A stretch of DNA of 64,000 nucleotides from contig JAKFVU010000045.1 in NCBI GenBank assembly GCA_021732025.1, positions 1-64,000 of the forward strand, in the 5' to 3' direction. Origin of the DNA: Candidatus Obscuribacterales bacterium (GTDB lineage: Bacteria > Cyanobacteriota > Vampirovibrionia > Obscuribacterales > Obscuribacteraceae). Below the pieces are notes generated by a model that was not told the DNA's origin, did not search any database, and worked only from the letters and a program-made list of their open reading frames with translations. Numbering within the stretch: the first letter of the stretch is position 1; the number at the start of each line of letters is the position of its first letter. A program made the position numbers and the translations under genes. This document shows positions 1 through 9,293 of this stretch, in pieces.

Positions 1-161
1 TAATTGGCACTTGCCCACCTAACACTTTCATTTCTGGAAATACCTTTACCATCACAGCCGACGCACCGCGCCTAAGAGTAGATATTCAGAATTGCAATCT
101 ATTCAAAGATGCCGACATCCGCTTCAATCCATTCGGTGTCTGGCACTTGAGTCGTGAGTGA
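1..161 (+). CDS. C-terminal end of a hypothetical protein (cut by the left edge)
   Basis: Reading frame 3 is open from the left edge to a TGA at 159-161 and encodes 52 residues, beginning IGTCPPNTF and ending FNPFGVWHLSRE. A stop closes 10 bases before the next gene on the same strand, so it looks like the tail of a larger gene in the same operon. The content is mixed polar with no recognisable motif. The start and the rest of the protein lie outside the window. I cannot assign a function. Confidence 0.45.
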   Translation, partial: IGTCPPNTFISGNTFTITADAPRLRVDIQNCNLFKDADIRFNPFGVWHLSRE

Positions 162-170
162 AAAGGCAGA

Positions 171-485
171 ATGCGAAAACTAATATTGTTGAACCGCGAA
201 GAAATAGACATATGGATAGATCCAAGGCTATCGAACGGCGATAGTCCATTCGAAGATTTGCCAACTCTCGAAGGTTTTCCCGGAATCATCAAAGCCAAAG
301 AAGCCATCTCTATCGATATCTTCGACTTCTCTGAGCTACTTTATCGAAGATCAATTTCAGACCAGCCAAAATATCTCTTCGCTCTTTATCGCGTCCCGCT
401 GCAACTTGATCAAAACGAAGTGAACGGCAGCATCTGGAAATCGCCATCAGTCCATCCAGCTAGGCCGGTTCAGAACAATGAATAA
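171..485 (+). CDS. hypothetical protein, 104 aa
   Basis: This 104-residue protein starts at ATG 171, preceded by AAAAGG four to eight bases upstream. It is acidic to neutral, has no signal peptide or membrane segment, and contains the stretch IDIWIDPRLSNG near its start, which reads like a beta-rich ligand-binding or immunity-type fold, although that is only impression. It lies 9 bases after the end of the partial upstream gene and overlaps the next gene by 8 bases, so the three probably form one operon. No family was recognised. Confidence 0.55.
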   Translation: MRKLILLNREEIDIWIDPRLSNGDSPFEDLPTLEGFPGIIKAKEAISIDIFDFSELLYRRSISDQPKYLFALYRVPLQLDQNEVNGSIWKSPSVHPARPVQNNE

Positions 486-1185
486 GAAACTCATTGCCGA
501 TTTTGCAGTGTATGCTGACAAGAACGACCTAGACGGCACTGGTGCCAGGATAGCCGGGATATTTCTAGCCATTCTCAAATTCGAATATCAGTACAAACTA
601 GCCCGATATGATTATGTCCGCATATTAGCCAGTGACGGTCCGCCAGGCGAACTCAAAATAATAGGCGTAAATGAATTCTCTACTCGTCTGTTCTTTGTAG
701 AATTTGGCCTGGTCAAAGACTTGGTCGAGCCTATGTCTTTCGACTACTGGCTCGACCTGCTTTCAAATCTACTGAAGACGTTAGCTCAACAAGAAAATTC
801 TGAAATTGATCCAATTGAAGAAGCACGATTGAGAATCAGTGTCGATAAAAATTGCACGACGGTCAAAATGACCAAGCTTGTAAAACAAACTCGTAAATAC
901 TTGATCGAACCAGAGTTGAAACTCAAAGCTAATTACTTCGGCCTCCTTCTCTATGTGCGGCTCACAGAGTTAGCTACGGGCTTGGTTGCCTATCGGTTCA
1001 TAGCGCAAGCTGGTTATCTAGACATCATTGGGATGTGTGATCATTTTTCGATAACTGATGATCAGCTAGTCATGCACCCCAAACCACACTGGTCAGGCTT
1101 GGCTCAACACAGAGATCACGGCTTCATTGCGCCTCTCAAAATTCCGCTTGCAAAGTTTCAGTTCTCAAATCAAACCACTACTTGA
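478..1185 (+). CDS. hypothetical protein, 235 aa
   Basis: The start ATG at 478 overlaps the stop of the preceding gene by 8 bases, which suggests translational coupling. The protein has no signal peptide and no clear membrane segment. It alternates hydrophobic and charged segments (for example YRFIAQAGYLDIIGMC near residue 180), consistent with a soluble alpha/beta protein. It ends one base before the convergent XRE-type regulator gene. I recognise no domain. The compact three-gene arrangement of short unknown soluble proteins is compatible with a toxin/immunity cassette, but nothing in the sequence proves that. Confidence 0.6.
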   Translation: MNKKLIADFAVYADKNDLDGTGARIAGIFLAILKFEYQYKLARYDYVRILASDGPPGELKIIGVNEFSTRLFFVEFGLVKDLVEPMSFDYWLDLLSNLLKTLAQQENSEIDPIEEARLRISVDKNCTTVKMTKLVKQTRKYLIEPELKLKANYFGLLLYVRLTELATGLVAYRFIAQAGYLDIIGMCDHFSITDDQLVMHPKPHWSGLAQHRDHGFIAPLKIPLAKFQFSNQTTT

Positions 1186-1186
1186 T

Positions 1187-1537
1187 TCAAGCAATCGAGC
1201 GATCATGCTTGGCTGGAATTACTCGACCTGAGCGCTCGGCTGGCGCTGGATGCGCTGCCAAAGAAATGTCGTAATTCAGTCGCAAAAGATAGCTAGCGAT
1301 TCTCTCGACAGAAAAACCAGACATTCTATCATTCTGAATTTTAGAAATTATCGGTTGATCAACTCCCAATCGCTGTGCGATTTGAGCTTGAGTACTTGTT
1401 TCAAGAGCCTTGCCAATGGCCTCCTGCAAAATAGTGAACAAGCATGATTTGATGGTCAACTCAGCGGCTTCCTCTTCGGAGAAACCTAAATCGACAAATA
1501 CGTTGCCACTACCTGTAGTGAAAATTTCTTCACTCAT
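1187..1537 (-). CDS. XRE-family helix-turn-helix regulator (HigA-like), orphan
   Basis: The 116-residue protein carries a helix-turn-helix at about residues 48-95: AQIAQRLGVDQPIISKIQND is a typical XRE/HTH_37 recognition segment, followed by FSVERIASYLLRLNYDI, the form seen in HigA-like antitoxins of HigB/Gp49 toxins. Family knowledge predicts a DNA-binding autoregulator. No RelE/HigB-type toxin is adjacent: the gene upstream on the same strand is an unrelated 175-residue protein. It may therefore be an orphan antitoxin or a stand-alone repressor. Its upstream region contains two overlapping inverted repeats that could be its operator. Confidence 0.8.
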   Translation of the reverse strand: MSEEIFTTGSGNVFVDLGFSEEEAAELTIKSCLFTILQEAIGKALETSTQAQIAQRLGVDQPIISKIQNDRMSGFSVERIASYLLRLNYDISLAAHPAPAERSGRVIPAKHDRSIA

Positions 1538-1564
1538 AACCTATTTTCCTTCAGTTTATAAATT

Positions 1565-1588
1565 ATGTCAGATTTGACATATCTGTCA
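1565..1588. promoter_or_regulatory. candidate operator of the XRE regulator (overlapping inverted repeats)
   Basis: ATGTCA-GATT-TGACAT at 1565-1580 is a perfect 6+6 inverted repeat, and TGACA-TATC-TGTCA at 1575-1588 is a second one sharing the middle half site. They lie 28-51 bases upstream of the start codon at 1537 and just after the stop codon of the upstream gene. Placement and symmetry suit autoregulation by the XRE protein. Binding is inferred. Confidence 0.5.
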
Positions 1589-1589
1589 A

Positions 1590-2117
1590 TCAGGCCAAAC
1601 CAGCCAGAATTTTCAATAGCTCATCACTGACGGGCAAGCCTGAGTTCCACTCTACTTTTTTACTTCTGGCATCAGCAAATACATCGGTTCCAAAATATGC
1701 ACCATCAATTGTGATCGGTCGGCACTCAGTACTCCGCACACAACGCAATATCTCTTGGGCCTTATCCAAACAGAGTTCCAAGACCTCCAAATCTACTTGC
1801 CGATCACTAAATGATAATGTCGGAATTGGCTTGAACTTATCCAAATGCTTTATTCCAACGTCCGGCAGAGCAAAACGTCGAGCATCTTCGTTCCTCTGCC
1901 ACAAGGTCTTCAGTAACAAGATTGGATGATACTCAGAAGTCATTTGAGGCTTGTAAAAATTCCAACTTCTATAGTCGCCAAACGATTCAAACATCCAGAA
2001 GCGAAGGCTCAACTCATAACATGCTGGTAACGGCAAGCCCCCAACTAGCTGTGGACTCTCTAGTGAAGCCAGCGCTTTGGCTTCAAGCTCAGCCCAAGTT
2101 TCTTCGTATCCCTTCAT
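1590..2117 (-). CDS. hypothetical protein, 175 aa
   Basis: The protein starts MKGYEETWAELEAKALASLE and is soluble, acidic and rich in aromatic residues in its first third (FWMFESFGDYRSWNFYKPQ). There is no signal peptide or membrane segment. It lies 52 bases upstream of the XRE regulator on the same strand, and the operator-like palindromes fall in that gap, so the two genes may be transcribed separately. No family was recognised, and it does not resemble the RelE/HigB toxins that usually pair with HigA-like proteins. A novel toxin partner remains possible but unproven. Confidence 0.55.
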   Translation of the reverse strand: MKGYEETWAELEAKALASLESPQLVGGLPLPACYELSLRFWMFESFGDYRSWNFYKPQMTSEYHPILLLKTLWQRNEDARRFALPDVGIKHLDKFKPIPTLSFSDRQVDLEVLELCLDKAQEILRCVRSTECRPITIDGAYFGTDVFADARSKKVEWNSGLPVSDELLKILAGLA

Positions 2118-2283
2118 CCGCCCATCCGCTCAACTAATCCGCACTGCCTACAACAGCAATCTATCGAGAATACAATAACCGCGAAGCCCAATGGCACTAA
2201 AGAAATGTAGCAATTGACAATCAGCAGCACCCGATAGCTACCCTCTTTAGGGATAATATAGCTCTTCACGAGCGCAGGAAATC

Positions 2284-3003
2284 ATGTCAAATCCAATGCA
2301 CAGTCGACGAAAAGAACTAACAGTCTTCCCCACAGGCGGCGTCACGCTCAGCTGCAAGGCGATTCTAAGCGACTTAGACGGCACCTTGGTAGATTCTACA
2401 ATCTGCGTTGATTATGCCGTTCAGACTTGGGCTGACGAGCATAATTTGCACTTGGGCGATTTGGTAGAGAAGGCTCACGGCCGACGCACGATCGATATCG
2501 TCAAAATGTTCACACCACAACTTGATATTGACGCTGAAGTTAAGCATCTCGAAGATCTAGAGACAAGCTGCACAAAAGGCTTGGTACCGATTGACGGCGC
2601 CGTCGAGCTACTTTCGCGCTTATCACCGCATCACTTTGCAGTAGTCACATCCGGCAGTCATCGGCTTGCCACCCACCGATTGACTCATACAAAGCTACCG
2701 ATTCCAAAAGTTTTTATCACCGCCGATGATGTCACTTTGGGTAAACCAAATCCTGAACCATATATTCTCGCTGCCGATCGATTGGGTCTCGAAGCAAAAG
2801 ACTGCATCGTTTTTGAAGATTCACCCAATGGCATCAAAGCCGCTAAACAAGCGGGTATGCGCGTTATTGCTGTGGCTGTGCGATCGGCAGAACACGATAT
2901 CAACGATGCCGATTATATCGTGCACGATCTTACCTGGGTCACTTTGCGCGTCAAGCCAGACAGCACCCTAGAACTAACTCTGCAAGGCGCAGAAGAAGTT
3001 TAG
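2284..3003 (+). CDS. HAD-superfamily phosphatase (sugar-phosphatase / beta-phosphoglucomutase-like)
   Basis: All HAD motifs are present: motif I DLDGTLVDS (Asp30 nucleophile, Asp32 acid/base), motif II VTSGSH, motif III lysine in GKPNPEPY, and motif IV EDSPNGIKAAKQAG. A helical cap lies between motifs I and II, as in subfamily IA. The family hydrolyses small phosphate esters such as sugar phosphates or phosphoglycolate in the cytosol; the substrate cannot be read from sequence. About 20 extra residues precede motif I, so an internal start is possible, but AGGA lies about 6 bases before ATG 2284 and supports that start. The gene is flanked by a 166-base upstream gap and a convergent neighbour 15 bases downstream. 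Confidence 0.88.
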   Translation: MSNPMHSRRKELTVFPTGGVTLSCKAILSDLDGTLVDSTICVDYAVQTWADEHNLHLGDLVEKAHGRRTIDIVKMFTPQLDIDAEVKHLEDLETSCTKGLVPIDGAVELLSRLSPHHFAVVTSGSHRLATHRLTHTKLPIPKVFITADDVTLGKPNPEPYILAADRLGLEAKDCIVFEDSPNGIKAAKQAGMRVIAVAVRSAEHDINDADYIVHDLTWVTLRVKPDSTLELTLQGAEEV

Positions 3004-3018
3004 ATTGGCAGGCAAAAC

Positions 3019-3711
3019 CTAATTCAATTCGCCCAATGTGTACGCTTTGATCAGAGTCGTATTTTCAGGTCGAAACAGATGATCAGTCTTAATCACTTCC
3101 ATCGTGTCAAAGGCCAAAGCGCCTAGGCTCTCATTGGTATGCTCCAGAACATAGTCCAAAAACTCTTTGGGTTGATTCGGCCCAAGACGAGCAGCTGTCA
3201 ACCAAAATACTTCGGTATGCAGACCCACCATCTTAGAGATGTCCACACCATCACCATAAAGTTCTTCGGTCAATTCAATTACAGCGCTCTTGTTGAATTG
3301 CAACAAATTGCCAATAGGGTCAAAAGCCTTAAATACCAAAGTATTACCAACGATCGACAGCCCACCAAGGGGCAGGGTGAGCGGTTTTACAGCACATACA
3401 TGCGAAGACAAATAGCGGTCTAGGTGGCGGGCAACCAAGGGGCTGCTGTCAAGATTAGGCAAGCCAAATACGGTCAAGTGCAGATTTTTCTCGCCATAAT
3501 AGATATTATCGGTAAAGCGCTCTGCTACGAGACGCAAACGCTCAGCCAAGAGTTCACGACTCTCTTCAGTGGGCCGCATTATTAACGTAAAGCACTGTTG
3601 GTCCAACTGAGAACTTGTATAGGCTATGGGTGGCCAGTTAGCCTGAGCTTCTTGCAGAAGCTTTTCGAAATGCTGAGCCTGAAGAGTGACGCAAGAATCT
3701 ATAATGTGCAT
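3019..3711 (-). CDS. 2H phosphoesterase-like protein
   Basis: Two HxT-type motifs, HLTVFG near residue 77 and HTEVFW near residue 165, separated by about 85 residues, are the hallmark of the 2H phosphoesterase fold (tRNA-splicing cyclic phosphodiesterases and ligases, or nucleotide cyclic-phosphate hydrolases). The protein would act on 2',3'-cyclic phosphates or related bonds in the cytosol; the substrate is unknown. The frame stays open to 3873, but that extension would overlap the 5' end and ribosome-binding site of the divergent LOG gene, so I start at ATG 3711 (MHIIDSC); ATG 3789 is an alternative. The gene ends 15 bases from the convergent HAD gene. Confidence 0.68.
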   Translation of the reverse strand: MHIIDSCVTLQAQHFEKLLQEAQANWPPIAYTSSQLDQQCFTLIMRPTEESRELLAERLRLVAERFTDNIYYGEKNLHLTVFGLPNLDSSPLVARHLDRYLSSHVCAVKPLTLPLGGLSIVGNTLVFKAFDPIGNLLQFNKSAVIELTEELYGDGVDISKMVGLHTEVFWLTAARLGPNQPKEFLDYVLEHTNESLGALAFDTMEVIKTDHLFRPENTTLIKAYTLGELN

Positions 3712-3772
3712 TCTGTTAATGGTAGCAAGGTCAGACAAATTAAAGTAAGACCGTATATTGAGGTTGTTATAA

Positions 3773-4330
3773 GTGAAATCAGTGGCCATATTTTGCGGAG
3801 CCAGCATGGGCAACAATCCAGCCCACCGCGAAATCGCTGTACAGACAGCAGAACTGATTGCTGAACGCGGCATGACACTTGTTTATGGCGGTGGTAACGT
3901 CGGCCTCATGGGCGTCATTGCTGATGCAGCCATGGCCAAAGGTGGAAATGTTATCGGGGTCATTCCCCACTTCCTCCACAAAAAAGAAGTGGCACACCAA
4001 GGTCTGACAAAAATTCATTACGTGGAAACAATGCACGAGCGTAAAGCCTTAATGGCTGACCTCTCCGACGCCTTCTTGGCGCTTCCTGGCGGTTATGGCA
4101 CGCTTGATGAGTTTTGTGAAATTCTTACTTGGGGCCAACTGGGACTGCACAAGAAGCCCATGGGCATTCTCAATGCCTATGGCTATTACGACTCACTGCT
4201 CACATTCTTCGATGAGGCAGTTACAGCTGGATTTATCTCTGCCAGCCTACGAGCCACTATTCTTGAGGCTTCCACCCCTGAAAATATTTTAGAGCAACTC
4301 GCCCTTCACGAAAAAACTCGCATAGTCTAG
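3773..4330 (+). CDS. LOG-family protein (TIGR00730; cytokinin riboside 5'-monophosphate phosphoribohydrolase-like)
   Basis: The 185-residue protein has the full LOG/lysine-decarboxylase-like fold signature: FCGASMG at the start, YGGGNVGLMG, and the catalytic PGGYGTLDE motif. Family members cleave nucleoside 5'-monophosphates to base plus ribose 5-phosphate; in bacteria they are mostly nucleotide phosphoribohydrolases, and older 'lysine decarboxylase' labels are wrong. The start is GTG 3773, with GAGG nine bases upstream. It is divergent from the 2H phosphoesterase gene, with about 60 bases between them, so the two could share a promoter region. Both may handle nucleotide by-products, which is inference only. 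Confidence 0.88.
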   Translation: MKSVAIFCGASMGNNPAHREIAVQTAELIAERGMTLVYGGGNVGLMGVIADAAMAKGGNVIGVIPHFLHKKEVAHQGLTKIHYVETMHERKALMADLSDAFLALPGGYGTLDEFCEILTWGQLGLHKKPMGILNAYGYYDSLLTFFDEAVTAGFISASLRATILEASTPENILEQLALHEKTRIV

Positions 4331-4356
4331 GCCATCCAGCTACATCAAGCCGCTCA

Positions 4357-5409
4357 TTACTTCGTGGGTTTTTCAGCGCCACCAGATTTGATTATGTTAT
4401 CTAGAGCACCTATCTTAGCTGACCACTGAGCTTTCTCTGGTGATAATGCAGAAGCAATGACAAAATGATCTAAAGCTTCTTTATATTTGTGAGCTCGGGC
4501 TGCAATAAATCCACGCATTGCCCAGGCTATAGACTGACTAGGACTTGCTTTAGTACAGCGGGCCAAATACTCTTCTGCCTTTTTGCTATTTCCGATAGCG
4601 TCGTACAACAAACCATATCCAATCAGAACGCGCGGGCTGTCTGGCCGGAGTTGGTTAGCTTTATCAAAAGCGGCCAAGGCTGCCTGGGTATTAAGCATGC
4701 GAGTATTGAACAGTCCCTTATTGACGAGCAAATCATAGTCGTCTGGCTTGGCACGCAAAAAGTGTTCGTTAATAGAGTCGGCCACAAAGGCCGCATTTGG
4801 CTCTGTAGGCGAAACTGATAGAGTTTGCACCCGTGGAATTAAGTCGTCTTGATCGAGCCTATGCAACAAACTGGGAAGGTTGTCCCAAGCAGCCTTATGT
4901 GTTGGCTCAATCGCCAGAGCCATCAAATAGTAATGCAGCGCTTCTTCATCGCAGCCACCCATGCGTGAATCGACGTAGCCAATCGATTCAAGATTGCCCA
5001 TTTCATACACATCAAGTTCATGCGAGCGCAAAAAAGCTTTGCGCGCATTCACCATTTTGTCTCCGAACTGATACGCAGTGCCTAAGCTATTCCAATAGCC
5101 TTTTTTGGTGGGATTAATCTCACAAGCTTTTAAATAACAATAACTGCATTGCTCCCACTGCTGCTTCGATTGATATTCAAAGGCAAGCTGCGCCCAAGCC
5201 TCTGCGTCTTTAGCATCAGCAGGCGGGGTTACTGGATTTTTCTTCAGGTCTGGAGCTTCAAAAGAGAATAACTGCGAATCAGAAAAACCTCGTCTATCTG
5301 ACTCACAGCCAGTCAAGGCAATGGCCACTGTGGCACAAATCACAAGTACTGGAAGAGATTTCAGAAAAAAGAGTTTCAAATTTGAGTTCCGTATCAAGTG
5401 GTCAAACAC
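4357..5409 (-). CDS. TPR-repeat lipoprotein
   Basis: The N-terminus has a long hydrophobic segment ending in the lipobox LTGC (Cys35), so the protein is probably a lipid-anchored envelope protein. Residues about 65-345 consist of six to seven tetratricopeptide repeats (for example NSLGTAYQFGDKMVNARKAF and PRVLIGYGLLYDAIGNSKKA). TPR proteins are protein-interaction scaffolds; no enzymatic motif is seen. It runs in the same direction as clpC, but the strong terminator at 5474-5503 separates them, so it is likely its own unit. It is convergent with the LOG gene. Confidence 0.8.
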   Translation of the reverse strand: MFDHLIRNSNLKLFFLKSLPVLVICATVAIALTGCESDRRGFSDSQLFSFEAPDLKKNPVTPPADAKDAEAWAQLAFEYQSKQQWEQCSYCYLKACEINPTKKGYWNSLGTAYQFGDKMVNARKAFLRSHELDVYEMGNLESIGYVDSRMGGCDEEALHYYLMALAIEPTHKAAWDNLPSLLHRLDQDDLIPRVQTLSVSPTEPNAAFVADSINEHFLRAKPDDYDLLVNKGLFNTRMLNTQAALAAFDKANQLRPDSPRVLIGYGLLYDAIGNSKKAEEYLARCTKASPSQSIAWAMRGFIAARAHKYKEALDHFVIASALSPEKAQWSAKIGALDNIIKSGGAEKPTK

Positions 5410-5473
5410 TCATCAGCATCAAGTTTTAGTCGAAAATCTCGGGCCTTACGTCAGTCTAAAGGTCTATCTTCAG

Positions 5474-5503
5474 AAAAGGGAGCAGCTTGAGCTGCTCCCT
5501 TTT
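5474..5503 (-). terminator. Rho-independent terminator of clpC (possibly bidirectional)
   Basis: A perfect 13-bp stem (AAAAGGGAGCAGC against GCTGCTCCCTTTT) closes on a 4-base loop. It lies 60-89 bases downstream of the clpC stop codon and reads into a TTTT run on the minus strand. Confidence 0.88.
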
Positions 5504-5562
5504 AATGCCACAGTCATTGATATGACAAACGGTCTACAGACATTTCGTCCTTCCAACACAAT

Positions 5563-8163
5563 CTATTCGACTGTTTCTTTTTCCGACGATTTTTCGCTAT
5601 CTTTCGACTTAGAAGCTTTCTCTGGCTTGTCTGATTTCTCAGTCTTGCTAGTTTTAGCTTCTTCTTTGTCCTTATCTTTGTCGCCTTTCTCTACTGGCTT
5701 CGAGACCTTACCAGGCACCTTAACGAAGACAACCTTGCCGTCTTCAACCATGGTTTCGATCACATCGCCTTCTTTGAACGTTCCTTGTAGAACTTGTTCA
5801 GAGATGGCATCTTCAAGCATGCGTTGAATTGCTCTACGCAATGGTCTGGCGCCGTAAGCAGGGTTGTAGCCTTCTTTGGCGATAAGGTCTTTGCTCTCGG
5901 TAGAGATGACCAATTCCATTCCATTTTGCTTGATGCGCTTTTGTAGATCGGAAGACATGATGTCGACGATGTAGCGAATCTCTTCTTTGGTCAACTGTTG
6001 GAAGACGATGATTTCGTCCACGCGGTTGAGGAACTCTGGTCTGAAGGTCTTCTTCATCGAATCCATAACAAGATCTTTGATCTTCTTATAACGCTCTGAG
6101 TGTTCTGCGTCTTCTGTCTGAACTTGGAAGCCCAGTGTGAGAGACGTTTTGTCGATGAATTGAGCACCGACGTTGGAGGTCATAATGATGATTGTATTCT
6201 TGAAGTCTACGGTGCGACCCTTACTGTCTGACAAGCGGCCATCATCCAAGATTTGGAGAAGAACGTTGAAGACATCTGGGTGAGCTTTTTCGATTTCATC
6301 GAAGAGCACTACAGAGTAGGGTTTGCGACGAACAGCTTCGGTTAGCTGACCACCTTCTTGGTAGCCAACATAGCCAGGAGGTGAACCAATCAACTTAGAA
6401 GTTGTGTGGTGCTCCATGAATTCTGACATGTCGATTCTGATCAAGTTATCTTCGGAACCGAAGAAGTAACCAGCAAGAGCCTTAGCCAATTCGGTTTTAC
6501 CAACACCAGTTGGTCCGGAGAAGATAAAGCTGCCGATTGGTCTATCTGGATTCTTCAAGCCAACTCTTGCGCGGCGAATAGCTTTGCAAACTGCTTCAAC
6601 AGCGTCATTCTGACCAATTACTCGTTGGTGCAGTACATCAGCCATGTGCAGCAATCTTTCAGATTCGCCTTCAGTTAGCTTGAGCAGCGGAATGCCTGTC
6701 CATGCGCTAACAACGTGAGCAACTTCTTCAGGAGTAACTGTTGGTTTTTCGGATTCTTGTTTGGCTTTCCAAACAGCTTGAATTTCGCGAATCTTCTCAG
6801 AAAGCTTGGTCTCTTGCTCTCTCAACGAAGCTGCTTTTTCGAACTCTTGGTTGCGAATCGCCATTTCTTTATCGCGACGAACAGCGCGCAATTCTTTCTC
6901 AACTTCTTTGCCTTCTGGTGGCAAGCTAGATGCTCTCAAGCGCACTCTAGATGAAGCTTCGTCGATGATGTCGATAGCTTTATCTGGAAGGAAACGGTCG
7001 GAGATATAGCGGTCAGAAAGTTTGCAAGCAGTATCAATTGATTCATCAGAAATGATCAATCTGTGGTGCTCTTCGTACTTAGGACGAAGACCGCGCAAGA
7101 TTTCAATTGTCTCTTCAACTGATGGTGGATCAACAATAACTGGCTGGAATCTACGTTCTAGAGCAGCATCACGTTCGATGTGCTTGCGATACTCATCCAT
7201 AGTTGTAGCGCCGATGCATTGCAACTCGCCCCGAGCAAGAGCTGGTTTGAGAATGTTAGCAGCGTCGATAGCACCTTCAGCGGCACCAGCACCAATCAAG
7301 GTGTGAAGCTCGTCGATAACCAACATGACGTTACCAGCAGAGCGGATTTCGTCCATGATTTTCTTAAGGCGTTCTTCGAATTCGCCTCTATATTTGGTGC
7401 CTGCAACTAGCAGACCGATATCAAGCATGACAATCTTTTTGTCGAGCAAGATTTCAGGAACGTCAGAGTTGGAAATGCGGATGGCCAAGCCTTCTGCAAT
7501 AGCGGTTTTACCAACACCTGGTTCACCAATCAACACTGGGTTGTTCTTGGTACGTCGACCAAGAATTTGAATAACCCGTTCAATCTCTTTCTCTCGACCA
7601 ACCACTGGGTCAAGTCTGTTTTCTTGAGCGGCTTGGGTCATATTGACGCCAAACTCATCAAGGGTTGGGGTCTTGGAGCGACCGGTAGAAGTCGAACTGC
7701 CAGAACCAGTACCAGAAGTAGCAGCGCCACTTTCGCCTAGTAAGCGAATGACATGGCTTCTGACTTTAGTCAGGTCAACACCAAGATTCTCTAAGACGCG
7801 GGCGGCAACGCCTTCGCCTTCACGAATCAGGCCAAGCAGCAAGTGCTCTGTACCAATATAGTTGTGACCTAATTGGCGAGCCTCATCCCAAGACAACTCG
7901 AGCACTCGTTTGGCTCTAGGTGTAAATGGAATTTCAACAGCGACGAAGCCGGAGCCACGACCGATGATTTTTTCTACTTCGACACGTGCATCTTTTAGGT
8001 TGACGCCCATAGACTTGAGAGTCTTGGCGGCGATACCGGTGCCTTCACCGATCAAACCTAGAAGAATTTGCTCTGTGCCCACAAAATTGTGACCAAGCCT
8101 GCGCGCTTCTTCTTGAGCGAGCATGATTACTTTGATCGCTTTTTCCGTGAACCTTTCAAACAT
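5563..8163 (-). CDS. clpC: ATP-dependent Clp protease ATP-binding subunit ClpC
   Basis: The 866-residue Hsp100 unfoldase has all ClpC parts in order: double Clp_N domain at 1-145 (GTEQILLG with Glu31, GTEHLLLG with Glu106), AAA-1 with Walker A GEPGVGKT at 213-220, a middle/UVR segment near 440-465, AAA-2 with GPTGVGKT near 550, and a C-terminal D2-small domain. The LGF tripeptide after AAA-2 matches the ClpP-docking loop, so it should feed substrates to ClpP (not in this window). Glu31 and Glu106 correspond to the phospho-arginine-binding glutamates known from Bacillus ClpC. The last ~45 residues form an unusual K/E/S/D-rich tail. The start ATG 8163 has GGGGG upstream. Confidence 0.97.
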   Translation of the reverse strand: MFERFTEKAIKVIMLAQEEARRLGHNFVGTEQILLGLIGEGTGIAAKTLKSMGVNLKDARVEVEKIIGRGSGFVAVEIPFTPRAKRVLELSWDEARQLGHNYIGTEHLLLGLIREGEGVAARVLENLGVDLTKVRSHVIRLLGESGAATSGTGSGSSTSTGRSKTPTLDEFGVNMTQAAQENRLDPVVGREKEIERVIQILGRRTKNNPVLIGEPGVGKTAIAEGLAIRISNSDVPEILLDKKIVMLDIGLLVAGTKYRGEFEERLKKIMDEIRSAGNVMLVIDELHTLIGAGAAEGAIDAANILKPALARGELQCIGATTMDEYRKHIERDAALERRFQPVIVDPPSVEETIEILRGLRPKYEEHHRLIISDESIDTACKLSDRYISDRFLPDKAIDIIDEASSRVRLRASSLPPEGKEVEKELRAVRRDKEMAIRNQEFEKAASLREQETKLSEKIREIQAVWKAKQESEKPTVTPEEVAHVVSAWTGIPLLKLTEGESERLLHMADVLHQRVIGQNDAVEAVCKAIRRARVGLKNPDRPIGSFIFSGPTGVGKTELAKALAGYFFGSEDNLIRIDMSEFMEHHTTSKLIGSPPGYVGYQEGGQLTEAVRRKPYSVVLFDEIEKAHPDVFNVLLQILDDGRLSDSKGRTVDFKNTIIIMTSNVGAQFIDKTSLTLGFQVQTEDAEHSERYKKIKDLVMDSMKKTFRPEFLNRVDEIIVFQQLTKEEIRYIVDIMSSDLQKRIKQNGMELVISTESKDLIAKEGYNPAYGARPLRRAIQRMLEDAISEQVLQGTFKEGDVIETMVEDGKVVFVKVPGKVSKPVEKGDKDKDKEEAKTSKTEKSDKPEKASKSKDSEKSSEKETVE

Positions 8164-8609
8164 GGCGTTTAGCCCCCGAACAGTTAGTTATCCCTAATCG
8201 TGATTACATTCTAACATCATGCTATCTACATATTGCCAGCGGTTACGGCAAGGTGAGCCAACTTCAGAATGGCCACAGTTGGAAGAAATGATGAAGAAAC
8301 AGACTTTTGAACATGTCATTTGGTAGGGAGCACTTTCGCAACTACGGCTTAGAACAAAGGCCTGATGCCAATTTTGACAAACTCTTATCAAATTAGCCTA
8401 TCGCTTGGCAGCCACTTGCGGCAAATTCCAGCAAGGTTAAATCGTCTGAGCACACAGCTTAATCTTGTGAGTAGTCGACGTTACCTCTAAGCAAACTGCA
8501 AAACACAGGCTATTCGCTTATTGCCAAGTGTATATTTCTTGACAATCATGGCGTCGAAGTGGAAAGAGAGCCGTCACCGGGAAAACTAATATATTGAGAG
8601 AACTAATAT
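8164..8609. other. 446-bp intergenic region between divergent clpC and a membrane-protein gene
   Basis: No convincing gene or RNA is seen. A 65-codon frame on the minus strand is cysteine-rich without a start signal and is not called. The right end has a near-duplicate of about 16 bases, (A)ACTAATATATTGAGAG at 8585-8600 and AACTAATATATGAAGAG at 8601-8617, the second covering the start codon of the next gene. Promoters for both flanking genes must lie here, but none is clear by eye. Confidence 0.4.
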
Positions 8610-9293
8610 ATGAAGAGTTTGTCTCCAATCTTCCTCACGCAGAACGCCTCTGTCTTGCAGTGGTCATTAGCGCTGGTCGCTTTAGATTTGATTGTAGGTG
8701 GATTCTTCGCCAATCAGGGTTACTGGGACATTGAAAGTAGAGCAGCAGGAAGTTTTTTCAATCTTCTATCTGCATACCTATACTGTTGCGTTCTTTATCG
8801 CTTGGTCAAACCCAAGGGAGCTGAACACGCACAAGTAATGATGTTCCTTCTCTTAGTACCGAAGACAGAAATTGCGTTCAATTTTTCACTTCAACAAATT
8901 CTCGTAGCAATGATTGTCTTGCAGCCTTTTGTAAACCGCTTCCAAATCTGCTCGTTGCTTGTTGTAGCAATTTCATCTCTGCCCCTAACAAAAGTGTATG
9001 TAGACACGCATCCTGCCGTGTTTGATACAAGCTCCATACTCTACAGTCCACCAGCAACGACAAAAAACGGTTACCACATTTCAACCACAGACCGGCTCTA
9101 CAAGCTGTATCGCTTTGACGATGACGGGAATAAAACTCCAACGTACCGTCTACTTCGAGTTATTCCGATCTGCCCAGGACTCAGCCTAGTCAAAGAAGTA
9201 ACTAAGCTCAGCACGACAGGAGCTGTTCAAGTTAGGTGCTCGAAAACAGGAAAGTATTCTATCGAGGTAGAACAAGCGAAAACTGCAAATTGA
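8610..9293 (+). CDS. hypothetical membrane protein, paralogue of the next gene
   Basis: The 227-residue protein has about four hydrophobic segments in its first 125 residues, a YRLVKPKGAEHAQ loop, and then a ~100-residue soluble C-terminal part containing DRLYKLYRF, CPGLSLVKEV and GKYSIE. The same layout and motifs occur in the next gene, so they are tandem paralogues. GAGAG lies nine bases before the ATG. No known family was recognised. The C-terminal module is beta-rich and follows the last membrane span, so it probably faces the outside. Confidence 0.65.
   Translation: MKSLSPIFLTQNASVLQWSLALVALDLIVGGFFANQGYWDIESRAAGSFFNLLSAYLYCCVLYRLVKPKGAEHAQVMMFLLLVPKTEIAFNFSLQQILVAMIVLQPFVNRFQICSLLVVAISSLPLTKVYVDTHPAVFDTSSILYSPPATTKNGYHISTTDRLYKLYRFDDDGNKTPTYRLLRVIPICPGLSLVKEVTKLSTTGAVQVRCSKTGKYSIEVEQAKTAN

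Noticed and set aside
5321..5827. 168-codon frame on the plus strand over the end of clpC
   Set aside because: It is serine/leucine low-complexity sequence antisense to the conserved clpC gene and crosses its terminator.
8194..8391. 65-codon minus-strand frame upstream of clpC
   Set aside because: Its cysteine-rich composition, lack of start signal and location in the clpC promoter region argue against a gene.
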